A program made the translations under genes and the position numbers. Shown one piece after another: positions 42,648 to 51,453 of a stretch of DNA of 64,000 nt. How positions within the stretch are numbered: position 1 is the first letter of the stretch; every line of letters begins with the position of its first letter. Where the stretch lies: contig NZ_JAATJH010000004.1 in assembly GCF_011927835.1 (NCBI RefSeq), positions 173,656 through 237,655 of the forward strand. The letters are read 5' to 3'. The notes below the pieces were generated by a model. The model had not been told where the DNA came from, did no database searches, and worked only from the letters and a program-made list of their open reading frames with translations. This DNA comes from Neolewinella antarctica. Its GTDB lineage: Bacteria > Bacteroidota > Bacteroidia > Chitinophagales > Saprospiraceae.

Positions 42648-43577
42648 ATGAGCAAACGCGACTACCTCAAAACTCCGAAGACATTTCCAGATCAGATTAA
42701 GTTATTGAAAGCTAGAGGCTTGAATTTCAGGAATGAGCTCAAGGCGGAGCGAATTCTTGAGAACATCAGCTACAATCGCCTGAGCAACTATTGGTATCCT
42801 TTTCTCGCGGAACCTAAGGAAGATGAATTGTTCAAGCCCGGCGTAGAATTCGGCACCATTTTCAAAATCTATCAGTTTGATAGTGAACTCAGGTCGTTAG
42901 TCTTCAATGCCATCGAGCAAATAGAGGTCGCCTTACGGACCCAACTAATCTATCATCTCTCTCACCAGTATAATGGCGGTTACGGTTTCATGGAATTTGA
43001 AGCTTACACGAGTCTAGAAACTTATTTACGGTCGATGGTAAAGGTGCAGGAGGCAGTCAAAGCCAGTAAGCAACCTTTTATCGTCAAATTCAAGAGCAAT
43101 TATACTAATCAACTTCCTCCCGCGTGGAAGTGCTTTGAATTGTTAACTTTTCGGTCGCTCTACAGTCTTTACAAAAACCTGAAGGATACTTCTAATAAAC
43201 GAGCGATTGGCGATCACTTCGGGCTAAATCATACCGTATTCGTTTCTTGGATCGACACCCTCGTATATGTACGAAACATTTGTGCACACCATTCCAGGTT
43301 ATAGAATACAGTACTTACCATTTCTCCAGTTTGGCCGCGGCGGCCAAGAGGTGGGTGGGTCGATCGTTGGGAAAACGAGACGCGAAATGAAGGCACTAAT
43401 GATAAGCGATTGAAAACCTATGCAGCTTTATGCATTATCCAGTTCCTAGCGGTAAAAGTCAATCCTTATAGCAAATTTAAGCGGCGGCTCTTTGCCCTCT
43501 TGGCAGAGTTTCCAGAAGCAAATCCTACTTGGATAGGTATCCCTACTGATTGGAAAGACCAGGACTTGTGGACCTAG
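42648..43577 (+). pseudogene. AbiF/AbiD-type HEPN abortive-infection protein, amber-interrupted
   Basis: The Abi_2 family is RNA-targeting HEPN proteins of phage defence or toxin-antitoxin type. The first 218 codons give SKRDYLKTPKTFPDQIKLLK, YNRLSNYWYPFL, FGTIFKIYQFDSELRSLVF and IEVALRTQLIYHLSH, ending RNICAHHSRL. RNICAH (209-214) is the HEPN RxxxxH motif. Codon 219 is TAG (43302-43304), where the family has Trp (SRLWN). After it the same frame continues for 90 codons with normal family sequence (LKTYAALCIIQFLAVKV, RLFALLAEFPEA, GIPTDWKDQDLW) to TAG at 43577. So one TGG-to-TAG change breaks an otherwise intact gene of 309 codons. Confidence 0.85.
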
Positions 43578-43695
43578 AATATCGAGCCTTGCGTCTGACA
43601 ATTTCTATTAGAACCCTTTGTTTATGTTCCAATAAACCCATCGACGATTTAAGATAATGCTTTGTTGTCATCCAATGCTCTCAATACCCCAATTC

Positions 43696-43716
43696 CTGGC
43701 ACCCGCGTCCGCGCCC
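43696..43716. repeat. Copy of the GGCACCCGCG motif
   Basis: CTGGCACCCGCGTCCGCGCCC, in the gap 43578-43753 that otherwise shows no gene. It lies about 40 bp before the next ATG. Confidence 0.6.
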
Positions 43717-43753
43717 ACTGCCAACGGCAGCAGCGCAGCTAAAAAACCAAAAA

Positions 43754-44407
43754 ATGTCCTACGCCGAACAAACCATCTTCCTCCGCAACAACCCGCCCCT
43801 CACCAGGGAAGAACAAACAATGGCCGACAGCCTATCCTCCCACGGAAAAGTAACCCCCACCTCCGCCGTCTACAGCTACTACTTCGGTGGCAGTTTCCGC
43901 TACGACACGGAAGAACTTCTCGCCTCCACTTTCGACGCCGCCCTCTGGGAAGACAATACGGAAAGCAGCCGCCTAAGCTTCCGCCTACCCCGCGCCGTTG
44001 TGAGCGCAAAAGATATTCAGCCCTACGTTTGTGACGACGCCTATCCACTAAGCCTGAGTATGACGCTCACGAAGGACTGGATCTTTCTCACCTTTGACAG
44101 TGAGGTAGAAGATGCCGACGGCTACTGGCTGGAAGCCAACGACGGCGCGCTCCGGGAACTCCTACCGATACGCAACGCAATCATCAGCGGCGACTACACC
44201 GCCTTGTACCTGTTCTGGCGGCAGGTGGAGGCGAATCTCGAAGAAGATATGGACGCCGATGAACTACCCTGCACCCCCGCCACCCCGCCTTACCTGGAGC
44301 TCGACGGCGCGGCCATCCACGCTTTCTGCCACCGGTTCTACATTTACGAAGATACCGTGTGGGCCGCCGCGGAGACGGTCGCGGCAAGGGGAGGTCATGA
44401 CCGGTAG
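43754..44407 (+). CDS. Hypothetical protein
   Basis: A soluble 217-residue acidic protein. Distinct stretches are YSYYFGGSFRYDTEELLAST, LWEDNTESSRLSFRLPRAVV, DGYWLEAND, and a helical ISGDYTALYLFWRQVEANLEEDM. It has no signal peptide or transmembrane helix. I recognise no domain. It has normal codon use for the window and a GTG/ATG-free region before its start, so the ATG at 43754 is accepted. Confidence 0.6.
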   Translation: MSYAEQTIFLRNNPPLTREEQTMADSLSSHGKVTPTSAVYSYYFGGSFRYDTEELLASTFDAALWEDNTESSRLSFRLPRAVVSAKDIQPYVCDDAYPLSLSMTLTKDWIFLTFDSEVEDADGYWLEANDGALRELLPIRNAIISGDYTALYLFWRQVEANLEEDMDADELPCTPATPPYLELDGAAIHAFCHRFYIYEDTVWAAAETVAARGGHDR

Positions 44408-44533
44408 TCGGACTAGTGGGCCAAGTTGAAATAACTATGTATTGAATCGACGTAGCCGTGGTGGTGGAGAATGTTAGGATTGAATGCATCGGTAAATTTG
44501 AACCGCCTACCGCCTAATTCTTCCTACCGCCTA

Positions 44534-45091
44534 CTACCCCTTCCACTTAATCCCACACCCAGCACTAGGATACTGCTTCTCCACCGCCGGTTTCCCCGCC
44601 AACAAACTATCCAGCGCAGCGCGCAGATCCCGCCCGTCAGGTTCCTTGCCGGAGCCGGGGCGATTTTCGTCGAGCCGACCACGATAGTAGAGTTTCCCGT
44701 CTCCGTCGAAGAGGTAAATATCCGGCGTGCAGGCAGCGGCGTAGGCGCGGGCGACGGATTGGTCCTCGTCGTAGAGGTAAGGGAAATTCATTTGGTAGTT
44801 ACGGGCGAAGGCTTCCATATTATCGGGGCTGTCGAGGGGGTAGCGGTCGACGTCGTTGGAGCTGATCGCAACGGCCCCGATGCCCCGCTCGCGGTAGTCA
44901 TCGGCCACCCGGACAAGCTCTTCGATGGTATGGATTACGTAGGGGCAGTGATTGCAGATGAAGTAGAAGAGCGTCCCTGACTTACCTTGCACCTGCGCCA
45001 GCGCCCGCTTATCACCCGATACCGTGTCGAGAATATTGAAGTCCGGCGCGGTGGTGCCGATCGCGAGCATGGTAGATTCCTTAAGGGCCAT
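44534..45091 (-). CDS. Thioredoxin-fold protein, AhpC/TSA-like
   Basis: A cytosolic 185-residue thioredoxin-family protein. The start LAIGTTAPDFNILDTVSGD is typical of peroxiredoxins, and FICNHCPYVIHTIEELVR near residue 45-60 holds a CNHC pair in the position of CxxC. The segment DRYPLDSPDNMEAFARNYQ and CTPDIYLFDGDGKLYYRGRLD are family features. It is a common standalone protein in Bacteroidota with peroxidase-like or redox annotation. ATG at 45091 or an internal ATG at 45070. Confidence 0.85.
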   Translation of the reverse strand: MALKESTMLAIGTTAPDFNILDTVSGDKRALAQVQGKSGTLFYFICNHCPYVIHTIEELVRVADDYRERGIGAVAISSNDVDRYPLDSPDNMEAFARNYQMNFPYLYDEDQSVARAYAAACTPDIYLFDGDGKLYYRGRLDENRPGSGKEPDGRDLRAALDSLLAGKPAVEKQYPSAGCGIKWKG

Positions 45092-45215
45092 AGTTTTTTC
45101 TTTACAGACGCTTTATCCCCTTAATCTGTTTAAGCGAACAAGGCGTGGACGTGGATGCCGCGGCAATTGGGAAGGAGCCAAAATCCTGGGAACATCACCT
45201 AAATTCAAGGGTTTC

Positions 45216-45280
45216 TTAAAGACTAAAGACTAAAGACTAAAGACTAAAGACTAAAGACCTTAGACTCCAGACCAAAGACC
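45216..45280. repeat. Tandem TAAAGAC (7-bp) repeat before the ATP-grasp gene
   Basis: Five or so copies of TAAAGAC in tandem, then AGACCTTAGACTCCAGACCAAAGACC. It ends 6 bp before the ATG at 45287. Confidence 0.65.
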
Positions 45281-45286
45281 CCGCCC

Positions 45287-46486
45287 ATGACCTTCTTTTG
45301 CATCTCCTGTTACTACAAAGGCTCCGCCTTCCTCCGCGCGGCCAAGGAAGCCGGTAACACCGTTTACCTGCTCACGATGAAAAAGCTGGAGCACGAAGCC
45401 TGGCCCCGCGAAGCGATCGACGAGATGTTTTACATGGAAACCGACTCTAATGCCCCCGCCGACCTGGGGAACCTGGCTAAGGGTTTTGCGTGGTTCATGC
45501 GCTCGCGCCAGATCGACCGGATCATCGCCATCGATGATTTCGACGTAGAAAAGGCTGCTTTCTTGCGCGAAGAATTTCGCATCCCCGGCATGGGCCAGAC
45601 GACCGCCCGGTTCTTTCGGGATAAACTCGCCATGCGGGTTCGGGCTCAGTCTGACGGTGTTCCCGTCCCCCAGTTTTCTAGCCTTTTCAATGACCGAAAG
45701 CTCGCTGAATTCGCCGAGCGCATCGAGTTCCCCTGCCTGCTGAAACCGCGCGGTGAGGCGAGTGCGACGGGCATCCAAAAAGTACATTCTAAAGAGCAAC
45801 TTTGGGAAGCCGTGCACGGCCTCGGTGACAACCGCCACAATTACCTCGTCGAGCAATTTCGCCCCGGCGATGTCTACCACGTCGACGCCATCAGTGTTGG
45901 CGGCGAGCTCGAATTCTGCCAGGTTTCGCGTTATTTGGATACGCCCTTTGAGGTTGCCCACGGCGGTGGCATTTTCCGCTCCGTCAGCGTGCCTTACGAC
46001 CACGTGGATGCGCAAATGCTCCGCGCACTGACGAGTAAAGTGATGAAGGCCTTCAATATGCAATTTAGCGCCAGCCATACCGAATGGATCAGAATGCCTT
46101 CGGGCGAATTCGTGTTCCTCGAAACGGCCAGCCGCGTCGGTGGTGCTCATTTGGCCGAGATGGTCGAGGCTGCTACGGGCATTAGCCTCTGGGCGGAATG
46201 GGCGAAATTGGAGACGGCGATGGCGCTCGGTAAAAGCTATCAGGTGCCTAAGCGTGGCTACGGTCAATCAGGTATTATCGTCAGCCTGTCGCGGTTCGAG
46301 CGGCCGGATATGTCGCCGTTCAATGATCCGGAAATCGTGTGGAAAATGGATAAGAAGCAACACGTCGGGGTAATTGTCGCGGCGGAAGAGACGGACAAAG
46401 TGCTTTCACTGCTGGACAAATATGCGAGTATCATTGCGCAGGATTATCACGCTTCGTTGCCAGCGCCAGATAAGTCTACGCACTGA
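45287..46486 (+). CDS. ATP-grasp domain-containing protein
   Basis: A 399-residue ATP-dependent carboxylate-amine or thiol ligase. An N-terminal pre-ATP-grasp domain with DRIIAIDDFDVEKAAFLR precedes the ATP-grasp core: FPCLLKPRGEASATGIQKV near residue 150 (adenine-binding Lys), YLVEQFRPGDVYHVDAI, and the metal-binding FLETASRVGGAHLAEM near residue 285. Substrate unknown; biotin carboxylase-like or peptide ligase chemistry is possible. The repeat array at 45216-45280 lies directly before the start. Confidence 0.85.
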   Translation: MTFFCISCYYKGSAFLRAAKEAGNTVYLLTMKKLEHEAWPREAIDEMFYMETDSNAPADLGNLAKGFAWFMRSRQIDRIIAIDDFDVEKAAFLREEFRIPGMGQTTARFFRDKLAMRVRAQSDGVPVPQFSSLFNDRKLAEFAERIEFPCLLKPRGEASATGIQKVHSKEQLWEAVHGLGDNRHNYLVEQFRPGDVYHVDAISVGGELEFCQVSRYLDTPFEVAHGGGIFRSVSVPYDHVDAQMLRALTSKVMKAFNMQFSASHTEWIRMPSGEFVFLETASRVGGAHLAEMVEAATGISLWAEWAKLETAMALGKSYQVPKRGYGQSGIIVSLSRFERPDMSPFNDPEIVWKMDKKQHVGVIVAAEETDKVLSLLDKYASIIAQDYHASLPAPDKSTH

Positions 46487-46520
46487 TTTGCGTTAGGAAT
46501 TCGGGAATTTGAGTGAGGGT

Positions 46521-46547
46521 AGGGCGCGGTCGCGGGTGCCAAGTAGG
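46521..46547. repeat. Copy of the GGCACCCGCG motif
   Basis: AGGGCGCGGTCGCGGGTGCC AAGTAGG; the minus strand reads CCTACTTGGCACCCGCGACC. It sits between the convergent ATP-grasp and T9SS genes. Confidence 0.6.
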
Positions 46548-46567
46548 TATGGACGGAAAGCAGGCGT

Positions 46568-47302
46568 TTACAATCTTACAAAACGCAAGGTAGCACGGTG
46601 GCCCATCACGTTTGTCCACCCGAGGAGGTAACTACCGGGGCGCAAGGCTGATACGTCGAGCGACAAAGTATTTACGCCGTTTGCCGGGATAATCCGTCGT
46701 TGCACGGTGCGGCCCAGACCATCAACTACGTTAAGCACGGCAGCCTCTCCCTCCCCAGGCAAGCTAACCGTAGTGAAGCCGGAAGCGGGGTTGGGGTGAA
46801 TGGCAAACTGTTTAACATTGGTGGTATTTCCTACCACGACGGTGCGGCTATACGAATGCTCCCCTTCGACACTGATGCCGTGGAGGCGGTAGTAAGTCTT
46901 GTCCTCGTATGCATTGCGATCCAAGTACTCGCGCTCTCGCATGGTTTTGTCCGATAGCTCGCGTACGATTACAAAGTTAGCGAGGTGCTCGAAGCGACGT
47001 TCGAGAAACCAATCATTACCGGGGTAGCGTTGAAATTCGCGCCAACTCAGTTCGACGAATGATGGGTCGAGCCGCTCCGCGCGGAGGACCGGAGTTGATA
47101 TGGGCAGTACTGAGCCGGTAGCGTTACAGCCTCCGGTTACTTCGTTCAGGACCACTATAAAGTTGGTTATCGAGTCCGGGATTACCTCAAGTGAAACAAC
47201 GGCGACCGGCTCGACGGTGAACGCTTCCGGTTGGCCCGCAAGTGGAGAAATGCTGAGCAGCAGCAATAAATCGAAAGACAAAATCAGGTAAGTGTATTTC
47301 AT
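46568..47302 (-). CDS. T9SS type A sorting domain protein
   Basis: A 244-residue exported protein. The signal peptide LILSFDLLLLLSISPLAGQ is followed by a beta domain (LDPSFVELSWREFQRYPGND, DRNAYEDKTYYRLHG) and a C-terminal sorting domain: FAIHPNPASGFTTVSLPG...LDVSALRPGSYLLGWTN. This is the usual T9SS C-terminal domain. The start overlaps the preceding gene's stop as TAATG, so both are translationally coupled. The function is unknown. Confidence 0.8.
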   Translation of the reverse strand: MKYTYLILSFDLLLLLSISPLAGQPEAFTVEPVAVVSLEVIPDSITNFIVVLNEVTGGCNATGSVLPISTPVLRAERLDPSFVELSWREFQRYPGNDWFLERRFEHLANFVIVRELSDKTMREREYLDRNAYEDKTYYRLHGISVEGEHSYSRTVVVGNTTNVKQFAIHPNPASGFTTVSLPGEGEAAVLNVVDGLGRTVQRRIIPANGVNTLSLDVSALRPGSYLLGWTNVMGHRATLRFVRL

Positions 47303-47838
47303 TACCCTGGAGCATTTTTATCGAAGTTCCACGTAAATTCATTAGTGAAACTTCCGCTCTCATCAAAATGACGAACGGTCACTAGCTCACTCACTATTCC
47401 AATTACTTCCTTTAATGTCCCCTCGCTATCACCACCGGGCTGGATCGAACTGAACTTTAAATTTACAAAGATGTATTCCGCCAATCTTCTTTTGGAGCCA
47501 TCACTACCGGTCACCAATACCGTCAGGGTAACTTCTGAAAATGATTTTCCGAGAGTGACAGCCTCGAAGATTTTTACCGTGGCGATGTCCAGAGATTTTC
47601 CTAAGAGAAAATCCTCCTGAACCGCTACACCCGCGGTGCCGCCTCCCTGACTACCCTCGGTGGAGCTGGCTACGCCCCAGGAAAAGCTGCTGATACAGAT
47701 TTGCCTTTCATAATTCACGATGTCGGCTTCGCCCGGTACGTCGGGAACCTGAAGGAAATAATCCTCCTGCGCACCCGCGAGAAAAGGTAGGGTAGCTAGC
47801 AGGGTTATGAGCGTAGCGGATCGTAATATTGAGTACAT
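47302..47838 (-). CDS. Secreted Hcp-like protein
   Basis: A 178-residue protein with an N-terminal signal peptide (ILRSATLITLLATLPFLAGA). The mature part resembles Hcp1-type tube proteins: an opening YFLQVPDVPGEADIVNYERQ strand, then ISSFSWGVASSTEG, DIATVKIFEAVTLGKSFSEV and TLTVLVTGSDGSKR. Standard T6SS Hcp is cytosolic and has no signal. No other T6SS gene is near. It is the first gene of a coupled pair with the T9SS cargo at 46568, suggesting an extracellular function for the fold. Match to Hcp is by pattern, not search. Confidence 0.65.
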   Translation of the reverse strand: MYSILRSATLITLLATLPFLAGAQEDYFLQVPDVPGEADIVNYERQICISSFSWGVASSTEGSQGGGTAGVAVQEDFLLGKSLDIATVKIFEAVTLGKSFSEVTLTVLVTGSDGSKRRLAEYIFVNLKFSSIQPGGDSEGTLKEVIGIVSELVTVRHFDESGSFTNEFTWNFDKNAPG

Positions 47839-47963
47839 GAGTGCAGCTTATTTGATTGCATCAATATACTCATAATGGGTGACGATATGGTTTTTTAGTG
47901 GACTTAGTTTGTCTTTAAAGGGGCCTAAATATATAGGGCCAGTGTTGTGGTGACTCGGTAAGA

Positions 47964-48707
47964 TCACTCGATTTCAAACCCGGGAACGCCTTTGCCCCCA
48001 ATAATCTCTACCTCCGGTAGCAATTGAAACTGCGTGTAAGTAATCGTCTTACCGAGCCCCTTGTGTAGGCGCTCATAATAAGTTTCCGTGCTCAACTCCG
48101 GAATCGGTAGCGGCTTGGAATAAATGTCGTGATCGTGATAGAGCACTTTGACGGCAGGTTGCCGCGCGAACGTCTTTTGCGTCCAGTCGTAGAGATCGCG
48201 ACTATCAGTCTTTAGGTGGAGGATGCCGTTTTCTTTCAGGATGTGGCGATACTGCTTAAGGTACTGGGCGGCGGTGAGGCGGCGGTTTTCCTTGCCTTTC
48301 TTGAGGAACGGGTCCGGGAAGGTGATCCAAATCTCGTCAATCTCTCCTTTCTCGAAGAAGTTGGAAATAATTTCAATGCGGGTGCGGAGAAAAGCGGCGT
48401 TGGTCAGGCCTTCTTCCTGGGCGATGCTCGCGCCTTTCCAGATGCGGGCACCCTTGATGTCGACGCCGATGAAATTACGGTCGGGATACTGACGGGCGAG
48501 GTCGACGGTGTATTCGCCGCGGCCGCAGGCTAGTTCGAGCGTGATGGGGTGGTCGTTGCCGAAGTGGTCGCGCGCCCAGTTGCCTTTGCGTTCGCAGGTC
48601 GCGCCGGCGGGGCCGATAAGTTGGGGGGTGCGGGGGTCGAAGTTCTCGTAGACGTGGGGCATCTGGAGGATCTCGGCGAATTTTTGGAGTTTGTTGCGGG
48701 TGGCCAT
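47964..48707 (-). CDS. trmB: tRNA (guanine-N7-)-methyltransferase
   Basis: Makes m7G46 in tRNA with SAM. The 247 residues include LELACGRGEYTVDLARQYPD (motif I), NFIGVDIKGARIWKGA, DEIWITFPDPFLKKGKENRR (the catalytic Asp and substrate site), LKTDS and a C-terminal TYYERLHKGLGKTITYTQF. All are typical TrmB features. Confidence 0.96.
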   Translation of the reverse strand: MATRNKLQKFAEILQMPHVYENFDPRTPQLIGPAGATCERKGNWARDHFGNDHPITLELACGRGEYTVDLARQYPDRNFIGVDIKGARIWKGASIAQEEGLTNAAFLRTRIEIISNFFEKGEIDEIWITFPDPFLKKGKENRRLTAAQYLKQYRHILKENGILHLKTDSRDLYDWTQKTFARQPAVKVLYHDHDIYSKPLPIPELSTETYYERLHKGLGKTITYTQFQLLPEVEIIGGKGVPGFEIE

Positions 48708-48726
48708 CTTGGGTGTCGGTCAGTGA

Positions 48727-49155
48727 CTAAATAGCCGCAAAGAAACGATAACCTTCCAGCATCATCAGTTTTCGTTCCTCGACTCGTTCTCTCTCATTTA
48801 TTCGAAGTAACTGGACAGTTCCCTTTCCACTATCTGACTTACCCAAAATTTCCCCACTGTTAAGTAGTTTGAGGTGTTTGCGCCACACCTGCTTCCTCGG
48901 ATCGAACAACCAAACTTTGCGGTTTCCATCAGTTAGGTAGGTCCCTAGATTAGTGCCTTTTCTCACGTTACACTCAGGACAACTCCACGCTAAGTTTTCT
49001 TCCGCAGAATCACCACCGTGTTGCTGGCTGATTATATGATCGACGTGAAAGCCAAAACTGTAGAAGAGCGAAGATCTTAGGCAGTATTCACACTGCTCCC
49101 GGCTACGTTCGCGTACGTAAGCGCGTAACGCCGGGCTAATGTAAGCGCTACTCAT
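48727..49155 (-). CDS. HNH endonuclease
   Basis: A 142-residue protein with a canonical HNH site: CEYC near residue 22-25, HVDHIISQQHGGDSAEENL and WSCPECNVRKGTNLG. The CxxC and CPxC pairs bind a structural zinc; the DHI His and the later Asn bind the metal. It starts SSAYISPALRAYVRERSREQ. Related small HNH proteins are found in mobile and defence contexts, but also as housekeeping genes. The ATG at 49155 overlaps the upstream gene's stop by 8 bp. Confidence 0.88.
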   Translation of the reverse strand: MSSAYISPALRAYVRERSREQCEYCLRSSLFYSFGFHVDHIISQQHGGDSAEENLAWSCPECNVRKGTNLGTYLTDGNRKVWLFDPRKQVWRKHLKLLNSGEILGKSDSGKGTVQLLRINERERVEERKLMMLEGYRFFAAI

Positions 49156-49399
49156 TTTTAGTTCTTTCGAGCCTGCCATAGGCCCGAATTTTAGCCATGG
49201 AAATCAAGTGATTCGCCCGCTTGAGTTCTTCCAACTCAAACTTTTCACTAAAGTCTAAGTTTTCTACCGAACGACTTACTAGTTCTTGAAACCGTCTTTC
49301 CTCGAATTCATTGGCATTAAATTTGAGAATTTTATCATCGGTAGGTCGACCCTCTAAAAACTCTACGAACCTCGACATGATGGACTGTTCGATAACCAT
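49148..49399 (-). CDS. Hypothetical partner of the HNH nuclease
   Basis: An 83-residue, charged, helical protein (EFEERRFQELVSRSVENLDF, LEELKRANHLISMAKIRAYG). No recognised domain. It is coupled to the HNH gene by an 8-bp overlap, so it may be an accessory or antidote. Start ATG at 49399 is chosen; an internal ATG lies at 49378. Confidence 0.6.
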   Translation of the reverse strand: MVIEQSIMSRFVEFLEGRPTDDKILKFNANEFEERRFQELVSRSVENLDFSEKFELEELKRANHLISMAKIRAYGRLERTKNE

Positions 49400-49589
49400 A
49401 GTGTGATGATTGTTTGATGGATGAAAACATACCATAAGGTAAGTAGAGTTTGGTGAGTGGTATAATCGACATGAAAATTAAGCATCCACGATGTCGCTTG
49501 GGAGCAGGCAAAGTCCACAACAAATTTTACCCTTTCTCGGTCAGGTTTAACACCCTTGTCTTCTGCAAACACAACAATACACCTTAACT

Positions 49590-50480
49590 ATGTCAAACAA
49601 CGAACTACCCGTAAACCAACGCCAATCCGACGTAGGCAACTTCATGGTAGGCCGGCTATTACCTTTTCGCAAGAAGCGGCAGGTAGGCCCCTTTACTTTC
49701 ATCGACCACATGGGCCCCGCCACGCTTAGCGCCGGAAGGTACATGGACGTGGATCAGCACCCCCACATCGGCCTGAGTACCCTGACTTATCTTTTCAAGG
49801 GACGCGTCGAGCACAAAGACAGCACCGGCGCCCACCAGATCATCAGCCCCGGCGACGTAGGTTTTATGACCGGCGGCAGTGGGGTAGCCCACACCGAAAG
49901 AACGCCGGAGGAAGACCGCACCGGTGAGGATATCGAACTCCACGGGTATCAGGTGTGGGTCGCGCTGCCCAAAGAGAAAGAGGAAATCGACCCGCATTTC
50001 GACTTTTATCCCGCTGCAGACAATCCGAAGTGGGAGGAAGACGGGGTGGCCTTCAAACTCGTAGCGGGTAAGGCTTTCGGTAAGTCCGCTCCGTTGCGGG
50101 GGTATTCTCCACTGTTTATGGTGGACATTCATACCGAGCGGGAGAAGACCATCAACTTGGCCGGGCAGGTAGCGGGGGAGATCGCCTTCGTCATCGTCAA
50201 AGGATCCATCACCAGCAACGGTCAGAAGGTAGAGGCCGGCCAGATGCTGATCAGTAAAACGGACGATCGGTGTGAAATCTGCCTCGACAGCGATACCCAA
50301 CTTCTGCTATTCGGTGGCGAGGCATTTCCCGAGGAGCACTTTCTGCTGTGGAATTTTGTGTCCCACAGTAAGGAGCGGTTGCAAAAAGCAAAGGAAGATT
50401 GGCAGAATAAGGTATTCCCCAAGGTGCCGGGAGATAATACGTACATCCCAATTCCTGATTACCAACAATCGAAAAAATAG
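49590..50480 (+). CDS. Pirin family protein
   Basis: A bicupin protein of 296 residues. The N-terminal cupin has the pirin metal site in HPHIGLSTLTYLFKGRVEHKDSTGA, with FIDHMGPATLSAGRYMDVD before it and GDVGFMTGGSGVAHTERTPEE after. Bacterial pirins can act as quercetin dioxygenases or redox regulators; the role here is not known. It begins a plus-strand group with an AraC regulator 6 bp downstream. Confidence 0.93.
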   Translation: MSNNELPVNQRQSDVGNFMVGRLLPFRKKRQVGPFTFIDHMGPATLSAGRYMDVDQHPHIGLSTLTYLFKGRVEHKDSTGAHQIISPGDVGFMTGGSGVAHTERTPEEDRTGEDIELHGYQVWVALPKEKEEIDPHFDFYPAADNPKWEEDGVAFKLVAGKAFGKSAPLRGYSPLFMVDIHTEREKTINLAGQVAGEIAFVIVKGSITSNGQKVEAGQMLISKTDDRCEICLDSDTQLLLFGGEAFPEEHFLLWNFVSHSKERLQKAKEDWQNKVFPKVPGDNTYIPIPDYQQSKK

Positions 50481-50486
50481 ACCCTC

Positions 50487-51323
50487 GTGGATAATAGAAT
50501 AGGAAAAATAGATTTCCGACTACAAAAGATGGACGAAATTTATGACCGAACCAGCGGGCAGTTCGACGTGCCGCACCGGCACGATTACTATACTTTACTA
50601 GTTATAGAAAAAGCCGCGGGAACACACATTATCGACTACACAGGGTTCGCTTTCGGCGATTTGGAGGTGCACTTCGTCAGCCCGGGGCAGGTGCACCAGG
50701 TGATGGCTACGGAGAAGCCGCGGGGTAGGGTAATTACGTTCACTAAAAGCTTCCTGGTGGAGAATAATATTCCCCTCGGTTTCATCTCCAACATTAGCCT
50801 TTTTCAAAGCTTCGGTATTACGCCACCACTAAAGTTGGATGAGCCGATCTTTAAGCGGCTGAGCAGCATTGTCGCTGAAATGGACAGCTGTTTGTCAATT
50901 GATTTAAACTACGGAAAAAGAGCGGTAGGAGCATTATTACAGCTTTTTCTGATCTACTGTAACAATAGTGCTAACCTGGACAAAACCCAAATTGACGAGG
51001 AAATCGCTGGTATCTGTATTCTGAGAGATTTTAAGACGCTAGTGGATGACAAGTTTAGGGAATGGCACAAAGTGAAAGATTACGCTACCGAAATCCACGT
51101 ATCCCCCAAGCACCTGAGCCAGACCGTAAAAAACATCACGGGTAAAGGCGCCAAGGACTACATCCAGGACCGTCTGATCCTGGAAGCCAAAAGACTACTG
51201 CTGCACACGGATATGAGTATCAAGGAGATAGCTTATGCTGCCGGCTTTGAAGAACCATTACATTTCAGTGGTTTCTTTAAGAGGCAAGTTGGCATATCAG
51301 CAAGCCAGTTTAAAGCTAAATAA
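50487..51323 (+). CDS. AraC family transcriptional regulator
   Basis: A 278-residue regulator with an N-terminal cupin-like sensor (QFDVPHRHDYYTLLVIEKA, GDLEVHFVSPGQVHQV) and a C-terminal AraC DNA-binding domain of two helix-turn-helix units (DYATEIHVSPKHLSQTVKN, then MSIKEIAYAAGFEEPLHFSG). The GTG at 50487 is 6 bp after the pirin stop; an in-frame ATG at 50529 is possible. It likely regulates the pirin genes on both sides, by position. Confidence 0.9.
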   Translation: MDNRIGKIDFRLQKMDEIYDRTSGQFDVPHRHDYYTLLVIEKAAGTHIIDYTGFAFGDLEVHFVSPGQVHQVMATEKPRGRVITFTKSFLVENNIPLGFISNISLFQSFGITPPLKLDEPIFKRLSSIVAEMDSCLSIDLNYGKRAVGALLQLFLIYCNNSANLDKTQIDEEIAGICILRDFKTLVDDKFREWHKVKDYATEIHVSPKHLSQTVKNITGKGAKDYIQDRLILEAKRLLLHTDMSIKEIAYAAGFEEPLHFSGFFKRQVGISASQFKAK

Positions 51324-51453
51324 TCATGCGATTTTAGGCGCATTCCGACATTTTTATATATCTCTCCACCGTTTTTGTATCTCCCCCGGGTCGGTCTCCC
51401 AGCATCTTTGCTTTGCAATCAACGCATAGGTAAACCACCAACTAATATCAGTA

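Noticed and set aside
45216-45280. Tandem TAAAGAC repeats as an origin-type iteron array
   Set aside because: No replication initiator gene nearby and the units are part of the dispersed AGACC array family.
45260-46267. 335-codon antisense open frame opposite the ATP-grasp gene
   Set aside because: The plus-strand gene has clear ATP-grasp motifs; the antisense frame has none.
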